Positions 1 through 6,735 of a DNA stretch of 21,983 nucleotides are shown one piece after another. A model generated the notes under the pieces. That model was not told where the DNA came from and searched no databases. It worked only from the letters and a program-made list of their open reading frames with translations. Position 1 is the first letter of the stretch. Every line of letters starts with the position of its first letter. The translations under genes and the position numbers were made by a program. The stretch is from JAQTRU01 sp041645555 (GTDB lineage Bacteria; Patescibacteriota; Patescibacteriia; Patescibacteriales; JAQTRU01): the NCBI GenBank assembly GCA_041645555.1, contig JBAZPX010000016.1, positions 1-21,983 of the forward strand. Direction: 5' to 3'.

Positions 1-55
1 CTAAAATTTTCATAACTTTGCTAGTTTCGTCGTTCGTAGCTTTAGGGAAAGACGG

Positions 56-126
56 AGCGGGTAACGGGAATCGGACCCGTGCCTCAACCTTGGGAAGGTC
101 GCGTACTACCATTATACTATACCCGC
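56..126 (-). tRNA. tRNA-Gly(CCC)
   Basis: Read on the minus strand, the cloverleaf folds fully: 7-bp acceptor GCGGGTA/TACCCGC, D stem GTAT/GTAC, anticodon stem CGACC/GGTTG around loop TTCCCAA (anticodon CCC, reads GGG), a 4-nt variable loop, and T stem ACGGG/CCCGT. The discriminator base is U and CCA is not encoded (CCG follows). The T loop reads TCCGATT, so position 55 is C rather than the near-universal T. A perfect 7-bp hairpin (131-148) lies 4 nt upstream of the mature 5' end. Confidence 0.93.
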
Positions 127-130
127 CTTC

Positions 131-259
131 GTCCCGAGGCTTCGGGACTACGGTCGCATGTCGCCATAGCTTTAGCGACGGCACACGGGCAAAGCCCGCA
201 GTGACTCGCGTAGGCGAGAAAAGATTTTTGATTTTAGATTTAACCCGCCTGACGGCAGG
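131..259. repeat. Cluster of short perfect hairpins upstream of tRNA-Gly
   Basis: Five small palindromes follow one another: 131-148 (7-bp stem GTCCCGA, loop GGCT), 160-179 (GTCGC stem, 10-nt loop), 186-198 (CGGGC, loop AAA), 205-218 (CTCGC, loop GTAG) and 248-259 (CCTG, loop ACGG). Three of them have 4-nt loops. The same design recurs near tRNA-Gln (15051-15130), in the element at 15521-15540 and after mrdA (20319-20334). No coding potential is supported here. This cluster occupies most of the gene-free stretch between the tRNA and the first CDS. Confidence 0.6.
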
Positions 260-311
260 GATTTCAGATTTCAGATTTAAGGACGAGAAATGCTCGGTAA
301 CTAGTCGATTT

Positions 312-352
312 TTGCCTAATGATTTTTTATGTTATAATTATATTGTTATAAT
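312..352 (+). promoter_or_regulatory. Promoter with twin -10 boxes for the DPBB-S11 gene
   Basis: Two perfect TATAAT boxes lie at 333-338 and 347-352. TTGCCT at 312-317 is a possible -35 with a 15-nt spacer to the first box. An 8-bp direct repeat AACTAGTC (299-306 and 356-363) brackets the boxes and could be an operator. Expected transcription starts leave a leader of only 25-40 nt before the ATG at 384. Confidence 0.5.
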
Positions 353-383
353 GGGAACTAGTCAAATAAGCGTTATTTAACCG

Positions 384-1997
384 ATGGAAAAAGATTATTT
401 AAAGAAAATAAGCATATTGGCAATACTACTAACATTATCGGTTGGTAGTTTTGTTTTTGCTGATGACGAAGGGAGGGAAATGGCTTCGGACATGCACAAT
501 TTTACAAAGTATTATTCTATAAACCTTGACCAGCCAACGATTGCCAAGGGTTATACAGTTGCTGCTTTTGATAATGAAATAAAATTGTCTTTGGCGCCCG
601 GGATATTGTCCGAAGCTACCGGGGTTGAGGTTATTCAGATTAATGAAAAGACGGCTGCGCCTTGGCAATTAGATAAAATAAGCAAAGTTTACCAGTTTGA
701 ATTTAAAAATAAAGCCGCTTATGATAATAACAAGCCGTTTTATATCCAGCTTGCCTATGAATTGCCCACAGCCGGTTATAAGCAGGTTTATTTTTATGAT
801 AAAAATTTTGGTTCTTGGCGGCCGCTGCCAACCGTAGATTATCCGGGAGGAAAATTTGTCCGGTCTTTAATTCATCTGCCTTTTGCCCGAATTGCTATTT
901 TTTCCAATCCAGAAATTCCTGTTGTTGGCCGGGCCAGCTGGTACGCCTATAAGAACGGAAATTTTGCCGCTTCCCCGGATTTTCCCAAAGGTTCAAAATT
1001 AAGAGTTTATAATACGGCCAATAATAAATTTGTTGACGTGGAAATTAATGATTATGGTCCGGACAGGAATTTACACCCCGACCGCGTGGTTGACCTTGAT
1101 AAAAAAGCTTTTGCTAAAATCGCTTCCTTGGGAGAAGGGGTAATTAACGTAAGAGCGGAGCCGCTCAAGGTTATCCCCGACGCTTATGGCCGGACTTTGG
1201 GCATAGCTGGAGCCGGGGCAACGCCGGAACTGGCTATTGCCTCTGAATCAGCCGTTGTTATAGACGAAGATAGCGAAGAAATTCTTTTAGAAAAAAATGC
1301 CACTACCACTCTGCCCCTGGCCAGCCTGACAAAATTAGTGGCGATAAAGGTATTTCTTGAAACCCGACCGACTTTGAGTGAAGTGGTAACCTATAAAGTC
1401 CAGGATGAAGAATTTAATTACCAATATGTCAATAAATGGGAATCAGCCAAGGTAACTTTAAAAGACGGAGATACTTTAACGGTTGAAAATTTAGTTTATT
1501 CCGCCCTGGTTGGTTCGGCTAATAATGCCATTGAAACTTTAGTCAGGGTGAGCGGTCTGGCTCGCGATGAATTTATAAAAAAAATGAACGAAACCGTGGC
1601 CAGCTGGGGGGCGGTTTCAACTTATTTCGTTGAACCAACCGGTTTATCCCCAGAAAACGTGAGTTCTGCTCTGGATTATGCTATAATAACAAAAAAGATA
1701 TTTACTCATCCGATTATAGAGAAGGCCAGCATTACTAAAGAGTATAAATTTTCCACCCTTAACACAAAAAAAGCTCATCGCTTAAAAAATACCAATAAAT
1801 TATTAGAGGTGAATAACGGTTTTACCATTGCCGGATCAAAAACCGGATATTTGGACGAGGCCGGCTATTGTTTGATGATTAGAGCTAAAGTCGGCAATCG
1901 GCGGTTAATCGCGGTTACTTTTGGGAACGATACCAGGGACGGGAGTTTCATTGAAACCGGCGATCTTATTAAGTATATTATTAGAAGGGTAAAATAG
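384..1997 (+). CDS. Secreted RlpA-like (DPBB) / D-alanyl-D-alanine carboxypeptidase (S11) fusion
   Basis: The product has 537 residues. It starts with a signal peptide: basic MEKDYLKK, a hydrophobic core at 9-24, and a possible cleavage after FA-D at about 26. Residues 30-175 form an unassigned beta-rich N-terminal domain. Residues 182-260 match the RlpA double-psi beta-barrel: GRASWY at 182-187, then NDYGPD and RVVDL. Residues 285-537 are a peptidase S11 domain with all three penicillin-binding motifs: SLTK at 314-317, SAN at 378-380 and KTG at 486-488. Family knowledge indicates the S11 domain trims the terminal D-Ala of peptidoglycan stem peptides outside the membrane. RlpA domains bind or cleave glycan strands, so the fusion probably works on both parts of the wall. 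I see no C-terminal membrane anchor. A promoter lies directly upstream and ftsEX follows. The S11 assignment is firm; whether the barrel has lytic activity is open. Confidence 0.88.
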   Translation: MEKDYLKKISILAILLTLSVGSFVFADDEGREMASDMHNFTKYYSINLDQPTIAKGYTVAAFDNEIKLSLAPGILSEATGVEVIQINEKTAAPWQLDKISKVYQFEFKNKAAYDNNKPFYIQLAYELPTAGYKQVYFYDKNFGSWRPLPTVDYPGGKFVRSLIHLPFARIAIFSNPEIPVVGRASWYAYKNGNFAASPDFPKGSKLRVYNTANNKFVDVEINDYGPDRNLHPDRVVDLDKKAFAKIASLGEGVINVRAEPLKVIPDAYGRTLGIAGAGATPELAIASESAVVIDEDSEEILLEKNATTTLPLASLTKLVAIKVFLETRPTLSEVVTYKVQDEEFNYQYVNKWESAKVTLKDGDTLTVENLVYSALVGSANNAIETLVRVSGLARDEFIKKMNETVASWGAVSTYFVEPTGLSPENVSSALDYAIITKKIFTHPIIEKASITKEYKFSTLNTKKAHRLKNTNKLLEVNNGFTIAGSKTGYLDEAGYCLMIRAKVGNRRLIAVTFGNDTRDGSFIETGDLIKYIIRRVK

Positions 1998-2015
1998 TTT
2001 CTGTAAATTACTTAC

Positions 2016-2098
2016 TACGAATTACGAATCAGTACGAATGTACGAATGCTAATTTAAATATTTTTATTTAATATTCGTATATTCGTAAAAAATTCGTA
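2016..2098. repeat. TACGAAT heptamer repeats, direct and inverted, before ftsE
   Basis: TACGAAT occurs at 2016, 2023, 2033 and 2041, and its complement ATTCGTA at 2073, 2081 and 2092. The two inner blocks (2033-2047 and 2073-2087) pair at 14 of 15 positions around an AT-only loop, giving a long hairpin between the first CDS and ftsE. There is no clear U-tract, so it is not a typical intrinsic terminator. It ends 15 nt before the chosen ftsE start. Confidence 0.7.
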
Positions 2099-2113
2099 AT
2101 GCGTAGGAGATTT

Positions 2114-2794
2114 ATGATAAAGCTTTTAAATATATCAAAAATTTACCAGCCTGACGTTCATGCCCTAAGAGACGTTAATTTACATATTAAACCGGGCGAG
2201 TTTATTTCCATTGTCGGCCAGTCCGGCACCGGCAAGACCACGATGGTGAAAATTTTAACCGGGGAAGAGAGAGCTACTAATGGCAGGGTTTTAGTCGGCG
2301 GCTGGGATATTACCAATATCGGCCAAAGGGAAGTACCTTGGTTGCGCCGTCAAATTGGCGTTATTTACCAGGATTTTAAACTCTTACCAAAAAAAAATCT
2401 AAGGGAGAATGTTTCTTTTGCTTTAGAAGTTTGCGGCAATACCCCGACTAAGATAAGCAGTATTGTGCCGCAGGTTATGAAAATAGTCGGTCTGGAAGAT
2501 AAGCAGGGACGCTATCCGCGCGAAGTTTCCGGCGGAGAGCAGCAGCGGGCGGCAATTGCCCGGGCCTTGGTTCACCGGCCGAAAATTCTTCTGGCGGACG
2601 AGCCGACCGGCAACCTTGACTCTATTAATGCCAATGAAATTATTGAATTGCTTTTGCGGATAAACCGGTTCGGCACGACCGTGGTTTTAGTCACCCACAA
2701 CCGCGAAGTTGTTAATAGGCTTAAACGGCGCGTTATTACTTTAGATAGCGGCATGATAGTAGGCGATCAGGAGGTAGGGAAATACATCTTATAA
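2114..2794 (+). CDS. ftsE: Cell-division ABC transporter ATP-binding protein FtsE
   Basis: The product is a 226-residue ABC ATPase from the start I chose. ATG 2114 is preferred over ATG 2099 because AGGAG sits 4 nt before it and the protein then begins MIKLLNISK, as in the family. The Walker A motif GQSGTGKTT is at 35-43, the Q-loop is YQDFKLL, the signature SGGEQQR begins at 139, Walker B is LLADEP at 159-164 and the D-loop is GNLD; the switch histidine is in LVTHN. FtsE works with FtsX at the septum, where ATP hydrolysis is passed through the membrane to activate peptidoglycan hydrolases. ftsX follows after 32 nt on the same strand, the usual operon order. The nearby secreted wall hydrolase fits this role, but a direct partnership is inference. 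Confidence 0.95.
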   Translation: MIKLLNISKIYQPDVHALRDVNLHIKPGEFISIVGQSGTGKTTMVKILTGEERATNGRVLVGGWDITNIGQREVPWLRRQIGVIYQDFKLLPKKNLRENVSFALEVCGNTPTKISSIVPQVMKIVGLEDKQGRYPREVSGGEQQRAAIARALVHRPKILLADEPTGNLDSINANEIIELLLRINRFGTTVVLVTHNREVVNRLKRRVITLDSGMIVGDQEVGKYIL

Positions 2795-2799
2795 AATTT

Positions 2800-2827
2800 T
2801 CAATTATCAATTATCAATTTTCAATTA
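2800..2827. repeat. Four tandem TCAATTW heptamers at the ftsX start
   Basis: The units TCAATTA, TCAATTA, TCAATTT and TCAATTA begin at 2800, 2807, 2814 and 2821. The last base of the array is the A of the ftsX ATG. The array fills the ftsE-ftsX spacer and leaves no Shine-Dalgarno sequence for ftsX. Confidence 0.8.
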
Positions 2828-3741
2828 TGGTTTTTCTTTCTTTTTTGCGAATCATAAAATTTAGCTTCCAGGATATTTACCGCAATATTTGGTTATCAAT
2901 CGTTACCATAACCATCTTAATTTTGGCTTTGTTTTCCATAAATTTACTCCTGGCCGTGCGGGTCATAAGCGACACCGCCATTGGCGCGGTTAAGGATAAG
3001 ATTGACGTAAGCCTGTACCTTAAGCCCGATTCAACCGAAGAAGAGATTATGGCCTTAAAAAGTCAGGTAAGCAATTTAACCCAAGTCAAAGAGGTAAGTT
3101 ATATTTCAAAAGCGCAGGCCCTGGAATTTTTTCAGGAGAAAAATAAAGATAATCCGGAAATTCTGCAGGCTTTGCGGGAGTTAGGCAAAAACCCTTTGAC
3201 TCCCAGCCTGGTTATAACCCCTAAAGCCTCGGAAGTGGCAGGAGAGCTCATAGAAGAGTTAAATAAAATTAAGAGCGACTTGATTGAATCACGCAATTTT
3301 TCCGACCATAAACTGATGCTTGATAAAATTAATGGCATTACCGGCAAGGTGAACGAAATCGGGATGATTATCAGCTTAATTTTTATTTTAATAACTTTAT
3401 TGGTGGTTTACAACGCGGTCCGGGTGGAGATATACACTCATCGCGAAGAGATTGGCATTATGCGCCTGGTCGGAGCTTCAAATTCTTTTATCCATATGCC
3501 CTTTTTCCTTTCCAGCCTGATTTATACTCTAATCGGCACCGCCGTGGTTATCCTTATTTTTTATCCATTTTTAAGCTTATTACAGCCCTATTTAGAAACT
3601 TTTTTTACCGGCTATGATATTAATGTTATCTCTTACTTCAACAGCAATTTTATAAAGATTTTCGGTTTGGAATTTCTGGCCGTGGCTTTAATAAACGCTT
3701 TGGCCAGCTGGATGGCGGTAAGAAAATACTCTAAGGTTTAA
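2827..3741 (+). CDS. ftsX: Cell-division permease-like protein FtsX
   Basis: The product has 304 residues and the FtsX architecture: a short cytoplasmic N-terminus, TM1 at about 22-44, an extracytoplasmic domain at about 50-175 (opening with IDVSLYLKPDSTEEEI, typical of the family), then TM2 (about 178-198), TM3 (222-246) and TM4 (275-298). The segment REEIGIMRLVGAS after TM2 is the conserved FtsX coupling region. FtsX is the membrane partner of FtsE and activates wall hydrolases through its outer loop. The ATG at 2827 has no Shine-Dalgarno site. Translation may depend on coupling to ftsE or on leader-independent initiation, which is inference. An intrinsic terminator follows at 3784-3813. 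Confidence 0.94.
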   Translation: MVFLSFLRIIKFSFQDIYRNIWLSIVTITILILALFSINLLLAVRVISDTAIGAVKDKIDVSLYLKPDSTEEEIMALKSQVSNLTQVKEVSYISKAQALEFFQEKNKDNPEILQALRELGKNPLTPSLVITPKASEVAGELIEELNKIKSDLIESRNFSDHKLMLDKINGITGKVNEIGMIISLIFILITLLVVYNAVRVEIYTHREEIGIMRLVGASNSFIHMPFFLSSLIYTLIGTAVVILIFYPFLSLLQPYLETFFTGYDINVISYFNSNFIKIFGLEFLAVALINALASWMAVRKYSKV

Positions 3742-3783
3742 GAAGGGAATCATGGCGTCTGAAAATTTGTTTATTCCCTTGTT

Positions 3784-3813
3784 TTAAACCGCCAAAAAGC
3801 GGTTTAATTTTTT
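3784..3813 (+). terminator. Intrinsic terminator after ftsX
   Basis: A perfect 9-bp stem TTAAACCGC/GCGGTTTAA with loop CAAAAA is followed by TTTTTT. It ends 10 nt before the ATG of the next gene. A second, longer-looped inverted repeat AAGGGAAT/ATTCCCTT (3743-3750 and 3773-3780) lies between the ftsX stop and the terminator. Confidence 0.85.
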
Positions 3814-3823
3814 AAAAATTTTT

Positions 3824-4906
3824 ATGGCGAAAAAAATAAATCCGATAAAATTTTCCGAAGACGAATCGGCGCATGACAGTATAATTGAATGGTGGTATTT
3901 TAACGGAAATCTTCGGGATGAAGAGGGCAACAGGTACTCTTTTATGAACTGCCTTTTTAAGGCCGATGTTAAAAAAGTAAAAATTCCTTTTTTAAGCCGG
4001 GCGCCTTTTAAAAATATTTATTTTTTCCATTCCATTTTGTCCGATATAAAAAAGAAAAAGTTTTATCCGGTGGTTGATTATATTTCCGTTGTCTCCAGAG
4101 ACAGTTTCAAAAAGCCCCTGCTTTTTATCAATCACACCAGCCCGATATTGGTAAAAGGGTATTTAAACCGCTCTCTGGAAGAAACCGAAAAATTTTCCTA
4201 CCGCCTGAAAGACGATAACCTGGATTTAAAAATGGTTTCAACTAAACGACCATTATTAGAGGGCGGAGAGGGCCATATAGAAGTCTGCGGCCGGGGAAGC
4301 CATTATTATTCCCTGACCAATTTAAAAACAGAAGGCGAGATAAAAATCGGAAATAAAATCATAAAAGTAACAGGAAAATCATGGATGGACCACCAATGGG
4401 CGGATGTAAGCTATTCAAAAGACAAATGGAGCTGGTTTTCTATTCAGCTTGATAGCGGCGTTGAACTGATGTGTTGCGAGTATAGCGATGGCAAAAGCAA
4501 AAGTTATTTATCCGATATCGTTTATTCGGACGGCAGGCAAGAAAGTTTAAAGGGCCTGGAATTAATTCCCGGCAAAAATATTTGGGAAAGCAAAAAAACT
4601 AAAACGAAATATCCTCTAGCTTGGGAAATTAAATTGAAGGAGAAAAAAATAAGTCTTAAAGTTTCCGCGTTAATCAAAAATCAGGAAATAATCTTCGGCT
4701 CTATAAATTACTGGGAAGGCCCGCTTGAGGTAGCGGGGGTAATTGACGGCCGGAAGGTAGTGGGAGCGGGATTTATGGAATTAGTCGGTTATAATTCCGA
4801 TTATGGCAATATAGATTATATAAAGAACGAATTGGAAAGAGTTGCCGGTTATTTTTTGGCTTCTCCTAAGAGGAGGTTGAGAAGAATGTTTAAGAGATTG
4901 AGATAA
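3824..4906 (+). CDS. CrtC/AttH-like lipocalin-fold protein
   Basis: The product has 360 residues. It carries the marks of the CrtC (carotenoid 1,2-hydratase)/AttH-like family: EWWYFNG at 22-28, GKSWMDHQW at 184-192, and late motifs NYWEGPLEVAG and GAGFMELVGY near 297-325. Family knowledge gives a tandem lipocalin-like beta-barrel fold; biochemically studied members hydrate carotenoids, but most bacterial members have no known substrate. No carotenoid gene is visible in this window, so a carotenoid role is not supported. There is no signal peptide, and the C-terminus is strongly basic (KRRLRRMFKRLR), which might contact membrane or nucleic acid. No Shine-Dalgarno site precedes the ATG and the ftsX terminator lies just upstream, so how it is transcribed is unclear. 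A strong terminator follows. Confidence 0.78.
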   Translation: MAKKINPIKFSEDESAHDSIIEWWYFNGNLRDEEGNRYSFMNCLFKADVKKVKIPFLSRAPFKNIYFFHSILSDIKKKKFYPVVDYISVVSRDSFKKPLLFINHTSPILVKGYLNRSLEETEKFSYRLKDDNLDLKMVSTKRPLLEGGEGHIEVCGRGSHYYSLTNLKTEGEIKIGNKIIKVTGKSWMDHQWADVSYSKDKWSWFSIQLDSGVELMCCEYSDGKSKSYLSDIVYSDGRQESLKGLELIPGKNIWESKKTKTKYPLAWEIKLKEKKISLKVSALIKNQEIIFGSINYWEGPLEVAGVIDGRKVVGAGFMELVGYNSDYGNIDYIKNELERVAGYFLASPKRRLRRMFKRLR

Positions 4907-4963
4907 AAAATATCAGCCCAAGGCTTCATGCCGGGTGGCTGGACTATATAGAGACTTAAAAAA

Positions 4964-4987
4964 GATGAGCTTTGCAGCTCATTTTTT
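4964..4987 (+). terminator. Intrinsic terminator of the CrtC-like gene
   Basis: A perfect stem ATGAGCT/AGCTCAT (4965-4971 and 4976-4982) with loop TTGC is preceded by AAAAAA and followed by TTTTT, so it could act on both strands. Confidence 0.9.
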
Positions 4988-4998
4988 GTAAAAGAAAA

Positions 4999-5037
4999 CC
5001 CGGGGGAAACTGAATGAGTTCCCCTGGGGATTTTTTT
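4999..5037. terminator. GC-rich terminator between convergent genes
   Basis: The arm CCCGGGGGAAACT pairs with AGTTCCCCTGGGG, allowing one bulge. T7 follows on the plus strand; on the minus strand GGGTTTTCTTTT follows. It sits just past the stop of the minus-strand isomerase-like gene and probably ends that transcript, and may back up the previous terminator. Confidence 0.75.
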
Positions 5038-5077
5038 GCCTACGGCATTTATGATGCTTGGGCATCAATACTTTTGA

Positions 5078-6241
5078 TTACAAGCTGGCCGCCGCTTCAT
5101 TGAACTCGGCGATGGTCCACTCCGCCGATCTCTGGAGCGCTCCGATAGTGTCGGCATAACGCGAGAATCTCGCGTCAAACTCGACTTCGAAAGGCATACC
5201 CATGTTCGCGGACCACTCCGCGCCCAGTCGGATGGTGTCACTTTGGTCATCGACCCATTCCTTGACGCCTTCTCCGGGCAGGAAGTCGTTATCGACATAC
5301 TGCGGGAAAAGCGATGCGGGAGTACCGCCGGGCACGGACAGCAACTCCGAGAAACTCGTAGCGCCCAGTCCGCCGGAGTTGAGATGGATCCGCCCTCCGA
5401 AAACTCCGCCGTCAATGGCTTGCTGCATCGCGTCCACGAACCTTTGACCGCCGCCGCGACTGTGGCAAAGTTCTCCCTGCCACTCGGCGACGATTGCTCC
5501 CGCTCTCCGGTTGATTTCCCCGATACCGAAAATTTCCAGATAGGTATCCGTGAACGCGTCCACGTAGCAGGGATCGCCCCCGGATTTGCCTTCGATAAGG
5601 AGTTTCGTTTCGGTGCATCCGGCAGCGCGAGCCGCTTTTATGGCGTCGCCGACGCCGTTGACAATCAGTTGCCATTCCTCGAGCTCGGGATTGAGATCAT
5701 GGCCCAGAAACACATCGTCTCCGTTGACGAGCCGCTGCCATCTGATCCCGTCCGGCCCGGTCCAGTAGATGACATTGCCTTCGCCAAGCTCGGGGCGCGA
5801 AAGGAGGTAATCGGAACATATGAAACTGTGGACCATCATGGCGTGGGCGAGCTGCCGGCGATCCGGATCGGGATTGATGAACGCGCCATTGTCGCTTCCG
5901 GGAAAACCGAACCCGGGCGGAATGATACGCCCAATCCGCGGGTAATATCCGTCCGTAACACCATCCATCCACCGTTGAAGCCCGATGCTCCTCCGATTGT
6001 TCCATCCGGGGTCGAATTCGAAATCGGGCAGGTCTTCCGGGACAAGTATTTCATGGAAGAGGTGGCCCGAGACCGCGAAGGTGATCCCATACTTTTCCTT
6101 GAGCTCCACGTTCAATTCAGCGACCGCCCGCAGAGCCTCATCCATGGTTTCAAACCCGCCGGCCGTGGGATTGCCGAACGCCATGGTTTGTCTCAGGAGA
6201 TGCCAGCCGCCTACCAATAACTTTAACTTCGGCGTATTCAT
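5078..6241 (-). CDS. Xylose-isomerase-like TIM-barrel protein, putative sugar isomerase
   Basis: The product has 387 residues. I recognise a TIM-barrel sugar isomerase of the xylose/rhamnose isomerase-like superfamily from its overall pattern, including YWTGPDGIRW (159-168), LLIEGKSGGDP (214-224, candidate metal-binding Glu217), AEWQGELCHS (252-261) and GRIHLNSGGLG (283-293). Such enzymes use two divalent metals to interconvert aldose and ketose. The substrate cannot be named, and the metal ligands are guesses by position. The start has a strong AGGAGGG site, and a TTGACA promoter lies upstream (6304-6331). The gene is clearly more GC-rich than its neighbours, so the opposite strand carries long spurious ORFs. 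Together with its own promoter and terminator this suggests acquisition by transfer, as an inference. Confidence 0.65.
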   Translation of the reverse strand: MNTPKLKLLVGGWHLLRQTMAFGNPTAGGFETMDEALRAVAELNVELKEKYGITFAVSGHLFHEILVPEDLPDFEFDPGWNNRRSIGLQRWMDGVTDGYYPRIGRIIPPGFGFPGSDNGAFINPDPDRRQLAHAMMVHSFICSDYLLSRPELGEGNVIYWTGPDGIRWQRLVNGDDVFLGHDLNPELEEWQLIVNGVGDAIKAARAAGCTETKLLIEGKSGGDPCYVDAFTDTYLEIFGIGEINRRAGAIVAEWQGELCHSRGGGQRFVDAMQQAIDGGVFGGRIHLNSGGLGATSFSELLSVPGGTPASLFPQYVDNDFLPGEGVKEWVDDQSDTIRLGAEWSANMGMPFEVEFDARFSRYADTIGALQRSAEWTIAEFNEAAASL

Positions 6242-6303
6242 AAAACCCTCCTCGTTTTGTTGTGAGTCATTCCCCGGTGAAAAAAAGGTACTGCTTACGT
6301 TTA

Positions 6304-6331
6304 GAATAATACAAACCAGCTTTTTGTCAAT
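6304..6331 (-). promoter_or_regulatory. Promoter of the sugar-isomerase-like gene
   Basis: On the minus strand, TTGACA (6326-6331) and TATTCT (6304-6309) are 16 nt apart. The leader of about 55 nt ends in AGGAGGG before the ATG. It diverges from the csp promoter, and the two -35 boxes are only 13 nt apart, so the two genes could share a regulator. Confidence 0.65.
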
Positions 6332-6344
6332 GGCTTTATGGTGT

Positions 6345-6372
6345 TGACAGAAAAAGTTTTTTGTGCTAACAT
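6345..6372 (+). promoter_or_regulatory. Promoter of the cold-shock gene
   Basis: A consensus -35 TTGACA (6345-6350) and a -10 TAACAT (6367-6372) are separated by 16 nt. The predicted start near 6379 gives a leader of about 113 nt before the csp ATG. Confidence 0.7.
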
Positions 6373-6398
6373 TAAATAGTTAGTTTAATTACTATCCG

Positions 6399-6481
6399 CC
6401 CTTAGGTAAGGGTGAAATATTAAGAGCGTAGAGATAAAGTCGAATTTCTACTCATTAGTATTTACTTATTTAGCTTTATCT
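6399..6481 (+). promoter_or_regulatory. Structured 5' leader of the cold-shock gene
   Basis: Two hairpins lie in the leader. The first is CCCTT/AAGGG with loop AGGT (6399-6412). The second is an 8-bp perfect pair AGATAAAG (6432-6439) / CTTTATCT (6474-6481) around a 34-nt AT-rich loop, ending 10 nt before the ATG. Long structured leaders that respond to temperature are known for E. coli cspA; the same role here is inference. Confidence 0.5.
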
Positions 6482-6491
6482 TTACATTCAC

Positions 6492-6686
6492 ATGCAAGGA
6501 ACTATCAAAAAATTGACTGACAAAAACTTTGGTTTTATCAGCCAAGATGGCGGTGACGATTTATTTTTTCACGCCAACAGCTTAGATGGTATCAGCTTCG
6601 ATCAATTGAGAGAAGGGGATGCCGTCACTTTCGACGTTGAAAAGACTCCGAAAGGAAACGCTGCCGTCCGTGTTAAAAAAGCTTAA
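6492..6686 (+). CDS. Cold-shock domain protein (CspA family)
   Basis: The product has 64 residues and is a single cold-shock (OB-fold) domain. RNP1 is KNFGFI at 11-16 and RNP2 is DLFFHAN at 23-29, which provide the aromatic face that binds single-stranded RNA or DNA. It opens MQGTIKKL, as is usual in the family. It probably acts as an RNA chaperone in the cytoplasm, especially in the cold. It has its own promoter and a long leader, and there is no Shine-Dalgarno site at the ATG. It converges on the retron protease and shares a bidirectional terminator with it. Cold-shock-like proteins serve as accessory proteins in some retrons, but opposite strand and separate promoter argue that this one is a normal housekeeping gene. 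Confidence 0.93.
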   Translation: MQGTIKKLTDKNFGFISQDGGDDLFFHANSLDGISFDQLREGDAVTFDVEKTPKGNAAVRVKKA

Positions 6687-6700
6687 TACTTTTTTACATA

Positions 6701-6735
6701 ATAAAAACAGTCCCGAGTATTCGGGCTGTTTTTAT
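6701..6735. terminator. Bidirectional terminator between csp and the retron protease
   Basis: ATAAAAACAG plus CCCGA pairs with TCGGG plus CTGTTTTTAT around loop GTAT, with one bulged T. A and T runs on both sides make it work in both directions. It touches the stop codon of the protease gene at 6736-6738. Confidence 0.88.

Noticed and set aside
18..380. Open frame over tRNA-Gly and the hairpin cluster
   Set aside because: It runs through a tRNA and five palindromes and ends next to a promoter; no protein-like features.
5243..6220. Long plus-strand open frame opposite the sugar-isomerase-like gene
   Set aside because: GC-rich genes leave the opposite strand open. The minus-strand product has enzyme-like motifs, promoter, ribosome-binding site and terminator; the plus-strand product matches nothing I know.
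6492..6686. Cold-shock protein as a retron accessory gene
   Set aside because: Some retrons carry a cold-shock-like protein, but this gene is on the other strand with its own promoter and is separated by a terminator. The protease is the better effector candidate.
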